Shown here piece by piece: positions 1-9,564 of a stretch of 64,000 nucleotides of DNA (within the stretch, counting starts at the first letter, position 1; every line of letters begins with the position of its first letter). Below the pieces are notes generated by a model. The model did no database searches. It saw nothing but the letters and a program-made list of their open reading frames with translations, and had not been told where the DNA came from. The DNA comes from Aeromonas jandaei (GTDB taxonomy: Bacteria; Pseudomonadota; Gammaproteobacteria; Enterobacterales; Aeromonadaceae): NCBI RefSeq assembly GCF_037890695.1, contig NZ_CP149571.1:2324001-2388000 (forward strand), read 5' to 3'. The translations under genes were made by a program, and so were the position numbers.

Positions 1-324
<324 letters not shown>

Positions 325-334
325 TTAGTTGTCC

Positions 335-685
335 TTAACGGGAGAAGAGGGATTGGTAGTGATCGGCCTTGAAACCCAGGGTCAGCTCGCCGTCACGATC
401 CAGCAGCGGGCGCTTGATCATCGCCGGGTGCTCCAGCAGCAGGGCGCGCGCCTTGGCGGTGTCGAGCCCCTGTTTGGCCTCATCCGGCAGAGCGCGGAAG
501 GTGGTGCCGCGGCTGTTGAGCAGCGCTTCCCAGCCGAGCTTGGCCAGCCAGCGGTCGAGATCGTCCGGGTTCAGGCCATCGGCGCGGTGGTCGTGAAAGC
601 GGTAGTCGATGCCGGCTTCATCCAGCCACTTGCGGGCTTTCTTGATGGTGTCGCAGTTCTTGATGCCATAGAGGGTGGTGGCCAT
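335..685 (-). CDS. yffB: ArsC/Spx-family protein YffB
   Basis: A 116-residue thioredoxin-fold protein of the arsenate reductase-like (ArsC/Spx) family. It opens MATTLYGIKNCDTIKKA, with the single family cysteine at residue 11 in an NCDT context rather than a CXXC motif. Family members of this type (YffB) are small cytoplasmic proteins of unsettled function and may act as glutathione-dependent thiol reductases. The start at 685 was chosen because it gives the canonical N-terminus; the open frame runs further upstream without family similarity. It sits directly upstream of dapE. Confidence 0.88.
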   Translation of the reverse strand: MATTLYGIKNCDTIKKARKWLDEAGIDYRFHDHRADGLNPDDLDRWLAKLGWEALLNSRGTTFRALPDEAKQGLDTAKARALLLEHPAMIKRPLLDRDGELTLGFKADHYQSLFSR

Positions 686-914
686 GGGGAGTCCTTCTCT
701 TGTGGGCGCTGGCCGTGGCCGCGCCCGAAAATCCGAATCAACAGAGTGCAAGGGCCCGATTCTGGCATTGTGGCGATCCCATGGCAACGCTGATGGCACC
801 GTCGGAAGGGGCGAGAGGAGGAAACGCGGGGAGCCAGATAGCCAGAACGCGCCGGGTGGCGCGCTCTGGAGAGGCAGAAGAGTATCTCTTCTGTGCTGCC
901 GGGGGCAGCTGGTA

Positions 915-1229
915 TCAGTGCAGCGGATGCCAGGGGTGATCAAAGACCCGGGCGCGTTCCCAGGGGGCGTCGGGCAGACTGGAGGAGAGGCCGCTGTATT
1001 TGCCCACATCGTCCACCACGATGGCGGAGAGGATTGGCAGATGGTTTTCGGTGCAGTACATGCGAACACGCTGCAGCAGGGTGCGCAGTTCGTCCTGACG
1101 CTGCTCCAGTCCGGCCAGTTTGGCCAGTTTGGAGTAACGAATGGTGGTGCGTTCCTTTGCAGACTCGACGAGGATATCCCACAGCTGATAATCGCAGGTC
1201 GAGACACCTGCGGTGGCTTGGTTTGTCAT
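915..1229 (-). CDS. Small conserved-looking hypothetical protein
   Basis: A 104-residue protein that I do not recognise. The start at 1229 is supported by a GGAGAGAG ribosome-binding site about six bases upstream; a start 14 codons earlier is possible. The product looks soluble and compact, with no signal peptide or membrane segment. The segment TIRYSKLAKLAGLEQRQDEL could form a helix-turn-helix-like region and is followed by a beta-rich LPILSAIVVDD segment. It stands alone between the yffB/dapE unit and the divergent dcuC. A small regulatory or DNA-binding role is only a guess. Confidence 0.6.
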   Translation of the reverse strand: MTNQATAGVSTCDYQLWDILVESAKERTTIRYSKLAKLAGLEQRQDELRTLLQRVRMYCTENHLPILSAIVVDDVGKYSGLSSSLPDAPWERARVFDHPWHPLH

Positions 1230-1439
1230 AACTCTCTCCGGCGCGAAATGGTCGCTCTTGTCGATGCGCATCTTGGCCGCTTCGGGGGCTGCTTATGTTG
1301 ATCCAACGCAAAAAAGAGGGGAGTCGCGTTACACAATTCCCGATTAAACCGTGTAAAACGGTTCTCGGTAGTGTGAATGATGAAAAAGTGTTACCTGCTC
1401 GACATATTATGCTGTCTGATAGTGGTGATGGCCCCTTTA

Positions 1440-1481
1440 TTGATGGGGATCAAAGGCAAGTTCTGGTCAGATCACTAGATT
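1440..1481 (+). promoter_or_regulatory. Perfect FNR site with class II promoter for dcuC
   Basis: TTGAT-GGGG-ATCAA at 1440-1453 is a perfect match to the FNR consensus. A TAGATT -10-like hexamer lies at 1476-1481, so the FNR site is centred close to -41.5, the class II activator position. The dcuC start is 33 bases beyond the -10. Activation of dcuC by FNR under anoxia is established in E. coli; its use here is inferred from the sequence. Confidence 0.8.
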
Positions 1482-1513
1482 TCGCTCTTCGATAAATTTA
1501 TCAGGAGTGAATA

Positions 1514-2890
1514 TTGGAACTCGTCTTCGTCTTGCTCGTACTGGTTGCCGTGGTCTACGGCATCATCAAGGATTACAACCCGCAGGCGGTGCTGGCATTG
1601 GCCGGTATGGCCATTTTCACCCTGGCCTACTGGCTGGGATTGCACCCCATTCTGCCCGCTGACAAGAGCACCGGCTTCGCCCTGTTCGATCTGTTCGAAG
1701 TGTTCAAGGGGATCTTCTCCTACCGTGCGGCGGGCCTCGGCCTCACCATCATGGCGGTGGCCGGCTTTGCTACCTACATGTCCCATATCGGTGCCTCCCA
1801 GGCGCTGGTGCGGGTGGCGGTCAAACCGGTGGCAGGCATTCAGTCCAGCTACCTGATGCTCTCCATCTGCTATCTGGTGGCGGTCTTTGTCTCCCTGTTC
1901 GTTACCTCCGCCACCGGCCTTGGTCTGCTGTTGATGGTCACCATGTATCCGGTGATGCGCAACCTCGGTATCAGTCCGGCCTCCGCCTGTGGCGTCATCG
2001 CCACCTCCCAGGCGTTCGAGATTGGCCCGACCCAGACCAACGCCATCTTCTCCGCCGGCCAGTCCGGCATGGATCCGACCAGCTATTTCGTTGACTACCA
2101 GATCTGGCTGGTGGCCCCCATGCTGCTGGTGACCATGGTGCTGCACTTCTTCTGGCAGCGCCACTGTGACCGCAAGGATGGCTGGGATCCGGCCCAGCAT
2201 CGCGGCGAACACGCCGAGCTGGACGAGCAGGGCACCGACGCGGTAGCGGCGCCCACCTGGTATGCCCTGCTGCCTATCATCCCCTTCGTGCTGATGATGA
2301 CCTTCTCCAAACTGCTGGTGACCACCATCAGCGTCAGTGTGGAAGTGGCGATGCTGCTGTCGGTCTTTATCGGCATGTTGTGTGAGCTGCTGCGAACCCG
2401 CTCGGTGCGCACCGCCTTCGCCGGGCTCTCCAGCTTCCTCGACGGCATGGGCAAGGTGTTTGGCCCGGTAGTGGCGCTGATCGTCTGTGCCGAGCTGTTT
2501 GCCGAATCCCTCAAAGCCATCGGCGCCATCGATACCCTGCTGCATTCAGCCAGCAATGCTGGCATCGGCAGCGGCCTGATGACCCTGGTGATGGTGGGCC
2601 TCATCATGGTGGCGGCGGTGATCATGGGTTCTGGCAACGCGGCGTTCCTCAGCTTCTCGACTCTGGCACCTGCCGTGGCGGCCAAATTCGGCGTACCTGC
2701 GGTGACCATGCTGCTGCCGATGCAGCTCGCCTCCAGTATCGGCCGCACCGTCTCCCCGATTGCGGCGGTGCTGATCGCCTGTGCGGGCATCGCCAAGGTC
2801 TCCCCCTTCGTGGTGGTCAAGCGCACCTGCGTGCCCATGGCGGGGGCGCTGGTGACGGCGCTGACCCTCAACTATCTGCTGTTCATGTAA
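1514..2890 (+). CDS. dcuC: Anaerobic C4-dicarboxylate carrier DcuC
   Basis: A 458-residue polytopic inner-membrane protein of the DcuC family, which exports succinate and exchanges C4-dicarboxylates during anaerobic growth. Hydrophobic segments fill the chain, with a polar loop near residues 215-240, and the length fits the family (about 460). The start is taken as TTG at 1514 because AGGAG at 1503-1507 is placed six bases before it and the first residues MELVFVLLVLVAVVYG begin the first membrane segment. An FNR-type promoter lies upstream. An M20 peptidase gene follows after 139 bases on the same strand. Confidence 0.92.
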   Translation: MELVFVLLVLVAVVYGIIKDYNPQAVLALAGMAIFTLAYWLGLHPILPADKSTGFALFDLFEVFKGIFSYRAAGLGLTIMAVAGFATYMSHIGASQALVRVAVKPVAGIQSSYLMLSICYLVAVFVSLFVTSATGLGLLLMVTMYPVMRNLGISPASACGVIATSQAFEIGPTQTNAIFSAGQSGMDPTSYFVDYQIWLVAPMLLVTMVLHFFWQRHCDRKDGWDPAQHRGEHAELDEQGTDAVAAPTWYALLPIIPFVLMMTFSKLLVTTISVSVEVAMLLSVFIGMLCELLRTRSVRTAFAGLSSFLDGMGKVFGPVVALIVCAELFAESLKAIGAIDTLLHSASNAGIGSGLMTLVMVGLIMVAAVIMGSGNAAFLSFSTLAPAVAAKFGVPAVTMLLPMQLASSIGRTVSPIAAVLIACAGIAKVSPFVVVKRTCVPMAGALVTALTLNYLLFM

Positions 2891-3029
2891 AAGCTGTGGT
2901 TTACAGGGCGGTCGGCCACCCGGTTCGGGCTGGTCGACCGCTGTTGGCAAGGCGGGTGTAACAGCCCGCCGTTCCGCATTGTTGCAAAAACAAGCTGCTT
3001 TTATCGCAGATTGTTTCATGGAGAAGATA

Positions 3030-4169
3030 ATGACCAACCTCACGCGCCCGTTTTCCCTCGATACCTATCTGGCCGATCTGGCCCCGCTCATCAACCTCGA
3101 TTGCGGCACCCGCACCCCGGCCGGGGTGGCCAAAGTGGCCGACATCATGACCGAGAAATATGAGGCCATCGGCTGGCAGGTGACCCGCCACCAGTTCGCC
3201 GCCGAGTGTGGCCCCTGCCTCGAGGCAACCAATGCCCCGGGGGCCGATCACTACGACGTGATGCTGGTGGGCCACATGGATACCGTCTTCCCCGAGGGGA
3301 CGGCGGCCAAGCGCCCGCTCAAGATTGCAGGCAATCAGGCCTTTGGCCCGGGCGTCTCGGACATGAAGAGCGGCCTGCTCTCCACCTGGTATGCCCTGAA
3401 AGAGATGGATCCGGCGCAGCTGGCCAAGCTCAGGGTGCTGGTCTGCTGCAACTGCGACGAGGAGATTGGCTCCCCCTGGTCCAAAGATTGGCTGGTGGAA
3501 AAAGCCAGGCAGAGCGGCTGCGTGCTGGTGGCCGAAGCAGCCCGTCCCAATGGGGATCTCATCAGCGCCCGCAAGGGCAATGCCAAGTACCGTATTACCT
3601 TCCACGGCAAGGCCTCCCACGCTGGTTCGGCGCTGACCGAAGGGGTCTCCGCCATCACCGAACTCGCGCATTGGGTGCTGGCCATCAACGAGCAGGTCAA
3701 TATGGAGACCGGCACCACCATGAACGTCGGCGTGGTACAGGGCGGCACCGGCGTCAACGTGGTGCCCGACTTTGCCGAGGCGATCGTCGATCTGCGCTTC
3801 TGGAGCAATGCAGAGGCGGCAGCGGTGCACGAGCGGCTCACCTTTATGGCCAACAACCCCTTCCTTGCGGGCTGTCGGGTCGAGGTGGATCGCCAGACCT
3901 TCAAGCCGGCGATGCGCCCGAGTGGCGACACCGAGGCCGTGATGGCGCTGGTGGAGGCGGCAGCCAAGGAGGAGGGGATCACCTTCAACTGGCTGGAGGC
4001 CGGTGGCGGCTCGGATGCCAACTTTACCGCAGCGGCGGGTGTGCCGTCGCTGGATGGTTTCGGCCCCATGGGCGGCGGTTTCCACTCGGAGGCGGAATTC
4101 CTGCTGCTCGATAGCATCGAGCCGCGCATCCGCCTGCTGCAGCGGGTGCTGGGCAAGCTGGCCAAATAG
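3030..4169 (+). CDS. M20 family zinc metallopeptidase, glutamate carboxypeptidase (CPG2)-like
   Basis: A 379-residue protein of peptidase family M20. GHMDTVFPEG carries the first metal ligand and catalytic Asp, GPGVSDMKSG the bridging Asp, CDEEIGS the catalytic and metal Glu, and a distal His lies near GGGFHSE. The overall pattern resembles the carboxypeptidase G2 branch, which removes C-terminal glutamate, but the substrate cannot be read from sequence. No signal peptide is evident from the chosen start at 3030, which has GGAG six bases before it; the frame extends 17 codons upstream without a good ribosome-binding site. It follows dcuC and is closed by a clear terminator, so read-through from dcuC is possible. 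Confidence 0.85.
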   Translation: MTNLTRPFSLDTYLADLAPLINLDCGTRTPAGVAKVADIMTEKYEAIGWQVTRHQFAAECGPCLEATNAPGADHYDVMLVGHMDTVFPEGTAAKRPLKIAGNQAFGPGVSDMKSGLLSTWYALKEMDPAQLAKLRVLVCCNCDEEIGSPWSKDWLVEKARQSGCVLVAEAARPNGDLISARKGNAKYRITFHGKASHAGSALTEGVSAITELAHWVLAINEQVNMETGTTMNVGVVQGGTGVNVVPDFAEAIVDLRFWSNAEAAAVHERLTFMANNPFLAGCRVEVDRQTFKPAMRPSGDTEAVMALVEAAAKEEGITFNWLEAGGGSDANFTAAAGVPSLDGFGPMGGGFHSEAEFLLLDSIEPRIRLLQRVLGKLAK

Positions 4170-4191
4170 GTCGGCGTCAAAGACAAGCAAA

Positions 4192-4218
4192 ACGGGAGGC
4201 CATCGCCTCCCGTTTTTT
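4192..4218 (+). terminator. Rho-independent terminator after the M20 peptidase gene
   Basis: A nine-base-pair stem (ACGGGAGGC with GCCTCCCGT) with a CATC loop is followed by a run of T. It lies 22 bases after the stop codon. Confidence 0.9.
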
Positions 4219-4260
4219 ATCTGCCGTACCGGTGCAGAGACATCGAACAGCGCTGCGCCG

Positions 4261-4917
4261 CTACCCCTCATCCTCCAGCAGATAGGCAAGTTGTTCCTGA
4301 CGGGCAAGCTGCCAGTGGCCGAGCACCAGCGGCGCCGCAAAGCCCGGGCCGTCGGTCACCATGGTGTGGTACTCCCCCTGCTCGCCGCAGGCATCGAAGC
4401 CCCGGGTTGCTGCCAGCTGCTGCAACTCGGCCAGGGTGGCCGCATCCAGCGTGCGTCCCACCCACTCGGAGGCCAACACTTTGGTATCGACGCAGGAGAG
4501 GTGGGCGACGATGCCGCGGGCCAGCAGATCCGCCAGCAGAGCCTCGCGGGAGAGTTGCCAGAGCGGTGTATGCACGGTGAGACCAAGCGGGCGACAGCGC
4601 TCGCGGATCCAGTTAGGCGCGCCGCCCACGCTGTCGATATCGCCGGTGACCACCCCATCGAGTTGCCACTCCTCCTTGAGCTTGGCCAGCGCCCGCTCAT
4701 AACCGAGATCGAACGGCGCCTCTATGGTGACCAGCAGATGGGGCAGCGCGAGGGCCGCCGCCTGTCGACGTACTTGCGACAGGGGATGGGCCAGAAAGCG
4801 GGGGGCAGGGGGGGCAAAGGTAGCCAGTGCCACCACCTGATGGCCCGCTTCACGGGCATGGCAGAGGGCCTGCATGGCATCCTTGCCGCCGCTCCAGAGT
4901 ACGATGACGCGAGACAT
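4261..4917 (-). CDS. PP-loop ATPase, Dph6 (diphthine-ammonia ligase)-like
   Basis: A 218-residue cytoplasmic protein with the PP-loop SGGKDA at residues 9-14. It also has the GVVTGDI and NWIRERC segments typical of the Dph6/MJ0570 branch of N-type ATP pyrophosphatases. In eukaryotes and archaea that branch amidates diphthine on elongation factor 2, but bacteria lack diphthamide, so the bacterial paralogue must act on something else that is not known to me. The C-terminal half has EQGEYHT, a conserved family segment. It lies downstream of dcuB on the same strand, with a hairpin between them. Confidence 0.8.
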   Translation of the reverse strand: MSRVIVLWSGGKDAMQALCHAREAGHQVVALATFAPPAPRFLAHPLSQVRRQAAALALPHLLVTIEAPFDLGYERALAKLKEEWQLDGVVTGDIDSVGGAPNWIRERCRPLGLTVHTPLWQLSREALLADLLARGIVAHLSCVDTKVLASEWVGRTLDAATLAELQQLAATRGFDACGEQGEYHTMVTDGPGFAAPLVLGHWQLARQEQLAYLLEDEG

Positions 4918-5001
4918 GGGGAAGATTCCGCAAAGAAAAGAGGGGCCATGCTACCCAGAGTGCGGGCGGTTGGCAAAGCGGTATGGTGTGCGCCACCAAA
5001 G

Positions 5002-5027
5002 CACAGGCCCCCGTGCGGGGGCCTGTG
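5002..5027 (-). terminator. Hairpin after dcuB, probable terminator
   Basis: CACAGGCCCCCG and its exact complement are separated by two bases, giving a very stable hairpin 26 bases past the dcuB stop. The T tract on the minus strand is short (CTTT), so termination may be partial. Confidence 0.55.
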
Positions 5028-5052
5028 GCAGTGATTGAACAGGGAGCGCCGG

Positions 5053-6396
5053 TCAGAGCAGGATGCTGGTCAGGATAAAGCCCAGCGAGCAGGAGGTCAC
5101 CACCCCGATCAGCCCCGGAATGATGAAGCTGTGGTTGATGATGAACTTGCCGATGCGGGTGGTACCGGATCGGTCGAAACCGATACAGGCCAGGTCGCTC
5201 GGGTAGGTCGGCAGCACGAAGTAGCCGTAGCTCGCCGGCAGGAAGGCGATCAGCAGTTTCGGCTCCACACCCAGTGCCAGACCCATGGGGGCGATGGCGG
5301 TGAGGGCCGCGGCCTGGCTGTTCACCAGCTTGGAGATAAGGAACAGCACCAGCGCGTAGGCCCAGGGCTGGGCCTGTACCACGTGGGCCAGGGTCTCTTT
5401 GAGCAGCGGCATGTGGGCCTGGAAGAAGGTTTCGCTCATCCAGGCAACCCCGAATACGGAGAAGATGGCGACCATGCCCGCCTTGAAGACGGCGCCGTTG
5501 GCGATCTCGCCCGGCTTGACCTTGCAGCGCATCAGGATGATGGCACCGGCGATCAGCATCATCATCTGGATCACCAGGTTCATGGAGAGCGGGCCAGTCT
5601 TGTCCTTGATGGTGAAGACGGGGCGCAGCGCCTCATCGGCACCCAGCAGCACCACGGCAGCGATGGCGGCGAAGAAGATCCAGGTAGACCAGTAGGCCTC
5701 TTTCGGGAATTTGGTGTTGAGCAGGGTCTCGCCACCACCGTAGATGAAGGCGCGCTGCTCCGGATCCTGGATCTTGGCCTGGAACTCCTCGTCCTTGTCC
5801 AGATCCTTGCCGCGACGCAGGCTCCACAGGGCCGCCACGATAACGCCGGTCAGGGAGGAGGGGATGGCGACCATCAGGATGTCGAGCAGACCATAGGCCT
5901 GACCGATACCGTGGCCAGCCGCCAGAATGGAGACCATGGAGACTACGGCAACCGATACCGGCGAGGCGCAGATCGCCATCTGGGAGGCAACGGAGGCGAC
6001 AGCCATCGGGCGCTCGGGACGGATGTTCTTCTGCAGCGCGATGTCGGCGATGATGGGGAACATGGTGTAGACCACGTGGCCGGTACCGCACAGGAAGGTG
6101 AGGGTCCAGGTGGTGAGCGGTGCCAGGATAGTGATGTATTGCGGGTGACGGCGCAGCAGACGCTCGGCTACCTGCATCATCAGGTTGAGACCGCCGGCAG
6201 TCTGCAGGGTGGCGGCACAACCGATCACCGCCAGAATGGTCAGCATTACCTGCACCGGCGGTTCGCCCGGCACCAGACCGAAAACGAAGGTCAGCAGGAA
6301 GAGACCGATACCACTGATGAGACCAAGCCCCATGCCCCCAAAGCGGGTACCGAGCAGCAAGCAGCCGAGTACCACCAAAAATTCCATCAAGATCAT
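5053..6396 (-). CDS. dcuB: Anaerobic C4-dicarboxylate transporter DcuB
   Basis: A 447-residue inner-membrane antiporter of the DcuA/DcuB family, which exchanges fumarate, malate or aspartate for succinate in fumarate respiration. CGTGHVVYT and KNIRPERPMA match the DcuB rather than the DcuA type as I recall them. Around ten or more hydrophobic segments are visible, with a charged cytoplasmic stretch near residues 210-235. The start at 6396 has GAGG seven bases upstream. An FNR-like site lies in the upstream intergenic region. The gene is separate from dcuC and on the opposite strand. Confidence 0.9.
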   Translation of the reverse strand: MILMEFLVVLGCLLLGTRFGGMGLGLISGIGLFLLTFVFGLVPGEPPVQVMLTILAVIGCAATLQTAGGLNLMMQVAERLLRRHPQYITILAPLTTWTLTFLCGTGHVVYTMFPIIADIALQKNIRPERPMAVASVASQMAICASPVSVAVVSMVSILAAGHGIGQAYGLLDILMVAIPSSLTGVIVAALWSLRRGKDLDKDEEFQAKIQDPEQRAFIYGGGETLLNTKFPKEAYWSTWIFFAAIAAVVLLGADEALRPVFTIKDKTGPLSMNLVIQMMMLIAGAIILMRCKVKPGEIANGAVFKAGMVAIFSVFGVAWMSETFFQAHMPLLKETLAHVVQAQPWAYALVLFLISKLVNSQAAALTAIAPMGLALGVEPKLLIAFLPASYGYFVLPTYPSDLACIGFDRSGTTRIGKFIINHSFIIPGLIGVVTSCSLGFILTSILL

Positions 6397-6784
6397 TCCA
6401 TTACCTCGTGTGATTCAACCCATGTTGCCGCGGGTAGCCTGAACCATGAATTGTCATTGTCTGTTTTTAATTAGCCCAAAAGGGTTAGTTATTATTTTGC
6501 TCCCCTGCAAAAGTGAAAAAATTGAGTTACTTCAATAACTCGATGAATTTTTGATTAAACCACTTAAAAACCACCTAATAACAAATCCATCATTTTTTCA
6601 TCCGGTTGCCATCCCTTAAGCAGGGGCATCTTGCCCGATAGGGTGGTGCAAAAGCATGGAGGAAGGGAGACAAATGAAAACTGGTTGCGGATGGTTGGCA
6701 GGAGGACAAGAGGGGTAAAAAGGGGGCTCTTCGGATGTTTTTTTCGGCAGTGGCGGCCTTTTGCCGCTCATTCCGAAAGAGTCC
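6397..6784 (-). other. AT-rich 388-base intergenic region upstream of dcuB
   Basis: No credible gene is visible here. The part near dcuB is clearly richer in A and T than its surroundings and holds the FNR-like site at 6522-6535. The part from about 6600 to 6784 lies downstream of the binding-protein gene; I see no strong terminator hairpin in it. Confidence 0.6.
6522..6535 (-). promoter_or_regulatory. FNR-like site upstream of dcuB
   Basis: TTGA-GTTACT-TCAA keeps both FNR half-site cores at the correct six-base spacing. On the dcuB strand, AT-rich -10 candidates (CAAAAT at 6499-6494 or AATAAT at 6496-6491) lie about 32-35 bases from its centre, compatible with class II activation. FNR control of dcuB is established in E. 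coli; here it is inferred. Confidence 0.6.
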
Positions 6785-7525
6785 TTATTTATCGGCCAGA
6801 TAGCGGCGCTGGTACTCCTCGCTCAGTTTCTGGATATCGAGTCTGGCCAGCGCCTTGTCCACCCGCTGCTGCAATGCCTGCTGGTCGGGGCGGAACATGA
6901 TGTGCAGGCTCTTGTGCTCGAGGATCTTCGGATTGAACTGGAGCTGCTCGGGATGGAGCTTGTCATCGTGGCGGATCAGCCAATAGAAGACATCCCGGTC
7001 GATGACGGCGAGGTCGAGCCGGTCGCGCTGCAGCTTGCGCAGGTTGAGGTGATCGCCATCCACGGCAAAGGTGTGGAGCTGCTGGCTCGCCATCATGGCG
7101 TCAAATTCCCGGGTGTTGACGTAACCCGCCACCACGCCGATCCGGTAGGGTACCAGATCCTCAAGCCGTTGCCAGGGGATGGGCTTGCCCGCCTTCTGCG
7201 CCAGACCCAGCACGCTGTCCCCCACGCTGGCGGAGATACGCCACTTGTCGCTCTGGTTGTCGGCTAGATACTCGGGGAAGTAGCCGATATAGCCGTGGGC
7301 CGGATCGGAGGCGAGCCACACCGTCCGCTGCCAGGAGAAAAAATCGAACTCCACCTCCAGCCCCGCCTCGGCAAAGACGCGCTTGACGATATGGCCGGTG
7401 AGGCCGCCATCGGGCAGGCTTTGGGTGGTAAACGGGGGCCACTCCAGCGTGGTCAGGCGGACGGTTTCGGCCATAAGCCGCAGGGGAGAGAGCAGTAACA
7501 GTAACAGAAGCAGACGATATCCCAT
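6785..7525 (-). CDS. Periplasmic solute-binding protein family 3 (amino-acid type)
   Basis: A 246-residue protein with a typical signal peptide: MGYRLLLLLLLLSPLRLMA, then ETVRL. The mature part follows the SBP_bac_3 fold, with the opening LTTLEWPPFT, a GLTGHIVKRVFAEAGLEVEF segment and a C-terminal LDIQKLSEEYQRRYL helix. No ABC permease or ATPase gene is adjacent, so it could be an orphan binding protein or a ligand sensor like many such proteins in aeromonads. The ligand cannot be assigned. It is transcribed alone, with its upstream end facing the asnS terminator. Confidence 0.8.
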   Translation of the reverse strand: MGYRLLLLLLLLSPLRLMAETVRLTTLEWPPFTTQSLPDGGLTGHIVKRVFAEAGLEVEFDFFSWQRTVWLASDPAHGYIGYFPEYLADNQSDKWRISASVGDSVLGLAQKAGKPIPWQRLEDLVPYRIGVVAGYVNTREFDAMMASQQLHTFAVDGDHLNLRKLQRDRLDLAVIDRDVFYWLIRHDDKLHPEQLQFNPKILEHKSLHIMFRPDQQALQQRVDKALARLDIQKLSEEYQRRYLADK

Positions 7526-7582
7526 GGGCTACAGATCCCTTGTGCCGATTGATCCTGAGTATCGCCATAAAGCGGGCAATAA

Positions 7583-7608
7583 AAAAGCCGACCCGAAGGT
7601 CGGCTTTT
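7583..7608. terminator. Terminator after asnS, symmetrical
   Basis: AAAAGCCGACC pairs perfectly with GGTCGGCTTTT around a CGAA loop. On the minus strand it is followed by a run of T, so it terminates asnS; the flanking T and A runs let it work on either strand. Confidence 0.9.
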
Positions 7609-7634
7609 CAGATCTGTGCGACAGGTTGTCGTTA

Positions 7635-9035
<1,401 letters not shown>

Positions 9036-9222
9036 CGAAATATTGTCTCCAGCTTGTTCTTTGCAGCGCTATGGGTCTGGCCCGGGCAATCATTGGCCCA
9101 TGATGGCAGACTAAGCCGTTAATCTTACCCGCGCGGGTTTGATAAACAAGCAAAAATGTCGGACCCTGGTGGGGTTTTCGGCATGGTTCACCCGATATGG
9201 GGTCGCGGGGCAGGAGAGGCGA

Positions 9223-9564
9223 GTGAAAGATCGGCGGAAGGGGCCCGATTGGCTGACACGGCTGTTGCAGGGGCTGGTACTGCTCTGCTGGGGTGGCTTT
9301 ATCGTGCTGCTCTCTATTTATCACCACGCCCGTCCCGAACGAGCTTACGGTTTTCTGGTCTATGGCGGCGAGAGCGTGCGGGCCGGATGGGATCCGGTTT
9401 TTACCCCCTGGCTGCTGCACGGGCTTTGGGGTTGCTGTCTGCTCACCCTGGTGGCGCTATTTGTTGGCCGCAAGCGTCATCGCCGCCGGGAGGATGCCCG
9501 CCACGTCCATCTGGCGATCCTCCTGCTTATCCTTATCGCCAGCCTGCTCTTCTACTATCTCTAG
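9223..9564 (+). CDS. Small two-segment membrane protein, unknown
   Basis: A 113-residue protein that I do not recognise. The start is taken as GTG at 9223 because GGAG lies six bases before it; the frame stays open to 9139 but without a ribosome-binding site. A short basic N-terminus (VKDRRKG) is followed by a hydrophobic segment LLQGLVLLCWGGFIVLLS, a linker with YGGESVRAGWDP, then hydrophobic segments WLLHGLWGCCLLTLVALFVG and HLAILLLILIASLLFYYL, with an RKRHRRRED basic loop between the last two. Its last bases overlap the end of the convergent heme/HAMP gene by four bases. Confidence 0.6.
   Translation: MKDRRKGPDWLTRLLQGLVLLCWGGFIVLLSIYHHARPERAYGFLVYGGESVRAGWDPVFTPWLLHGLWGCCLLTLVALFVGRKRHRRREDARHVHLAILLLILIASLLFYYL

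Noticed and set aside
1475..2545. Long open frame opposite dcuC
   Set aside because: Its protein is rich in His, Gln and Gly, has no recognisable fold and lies entirely antisense to a well-supported family member; it is a GC-rich shadow frame.
5035..6474. A 479-codon open frame opposite dcuB
   Set aside because: Composition (Asp, Gly, His, Gln repeats) is typical of the complement of membrane-protein genes; no ribosome-binding site or family similarity.
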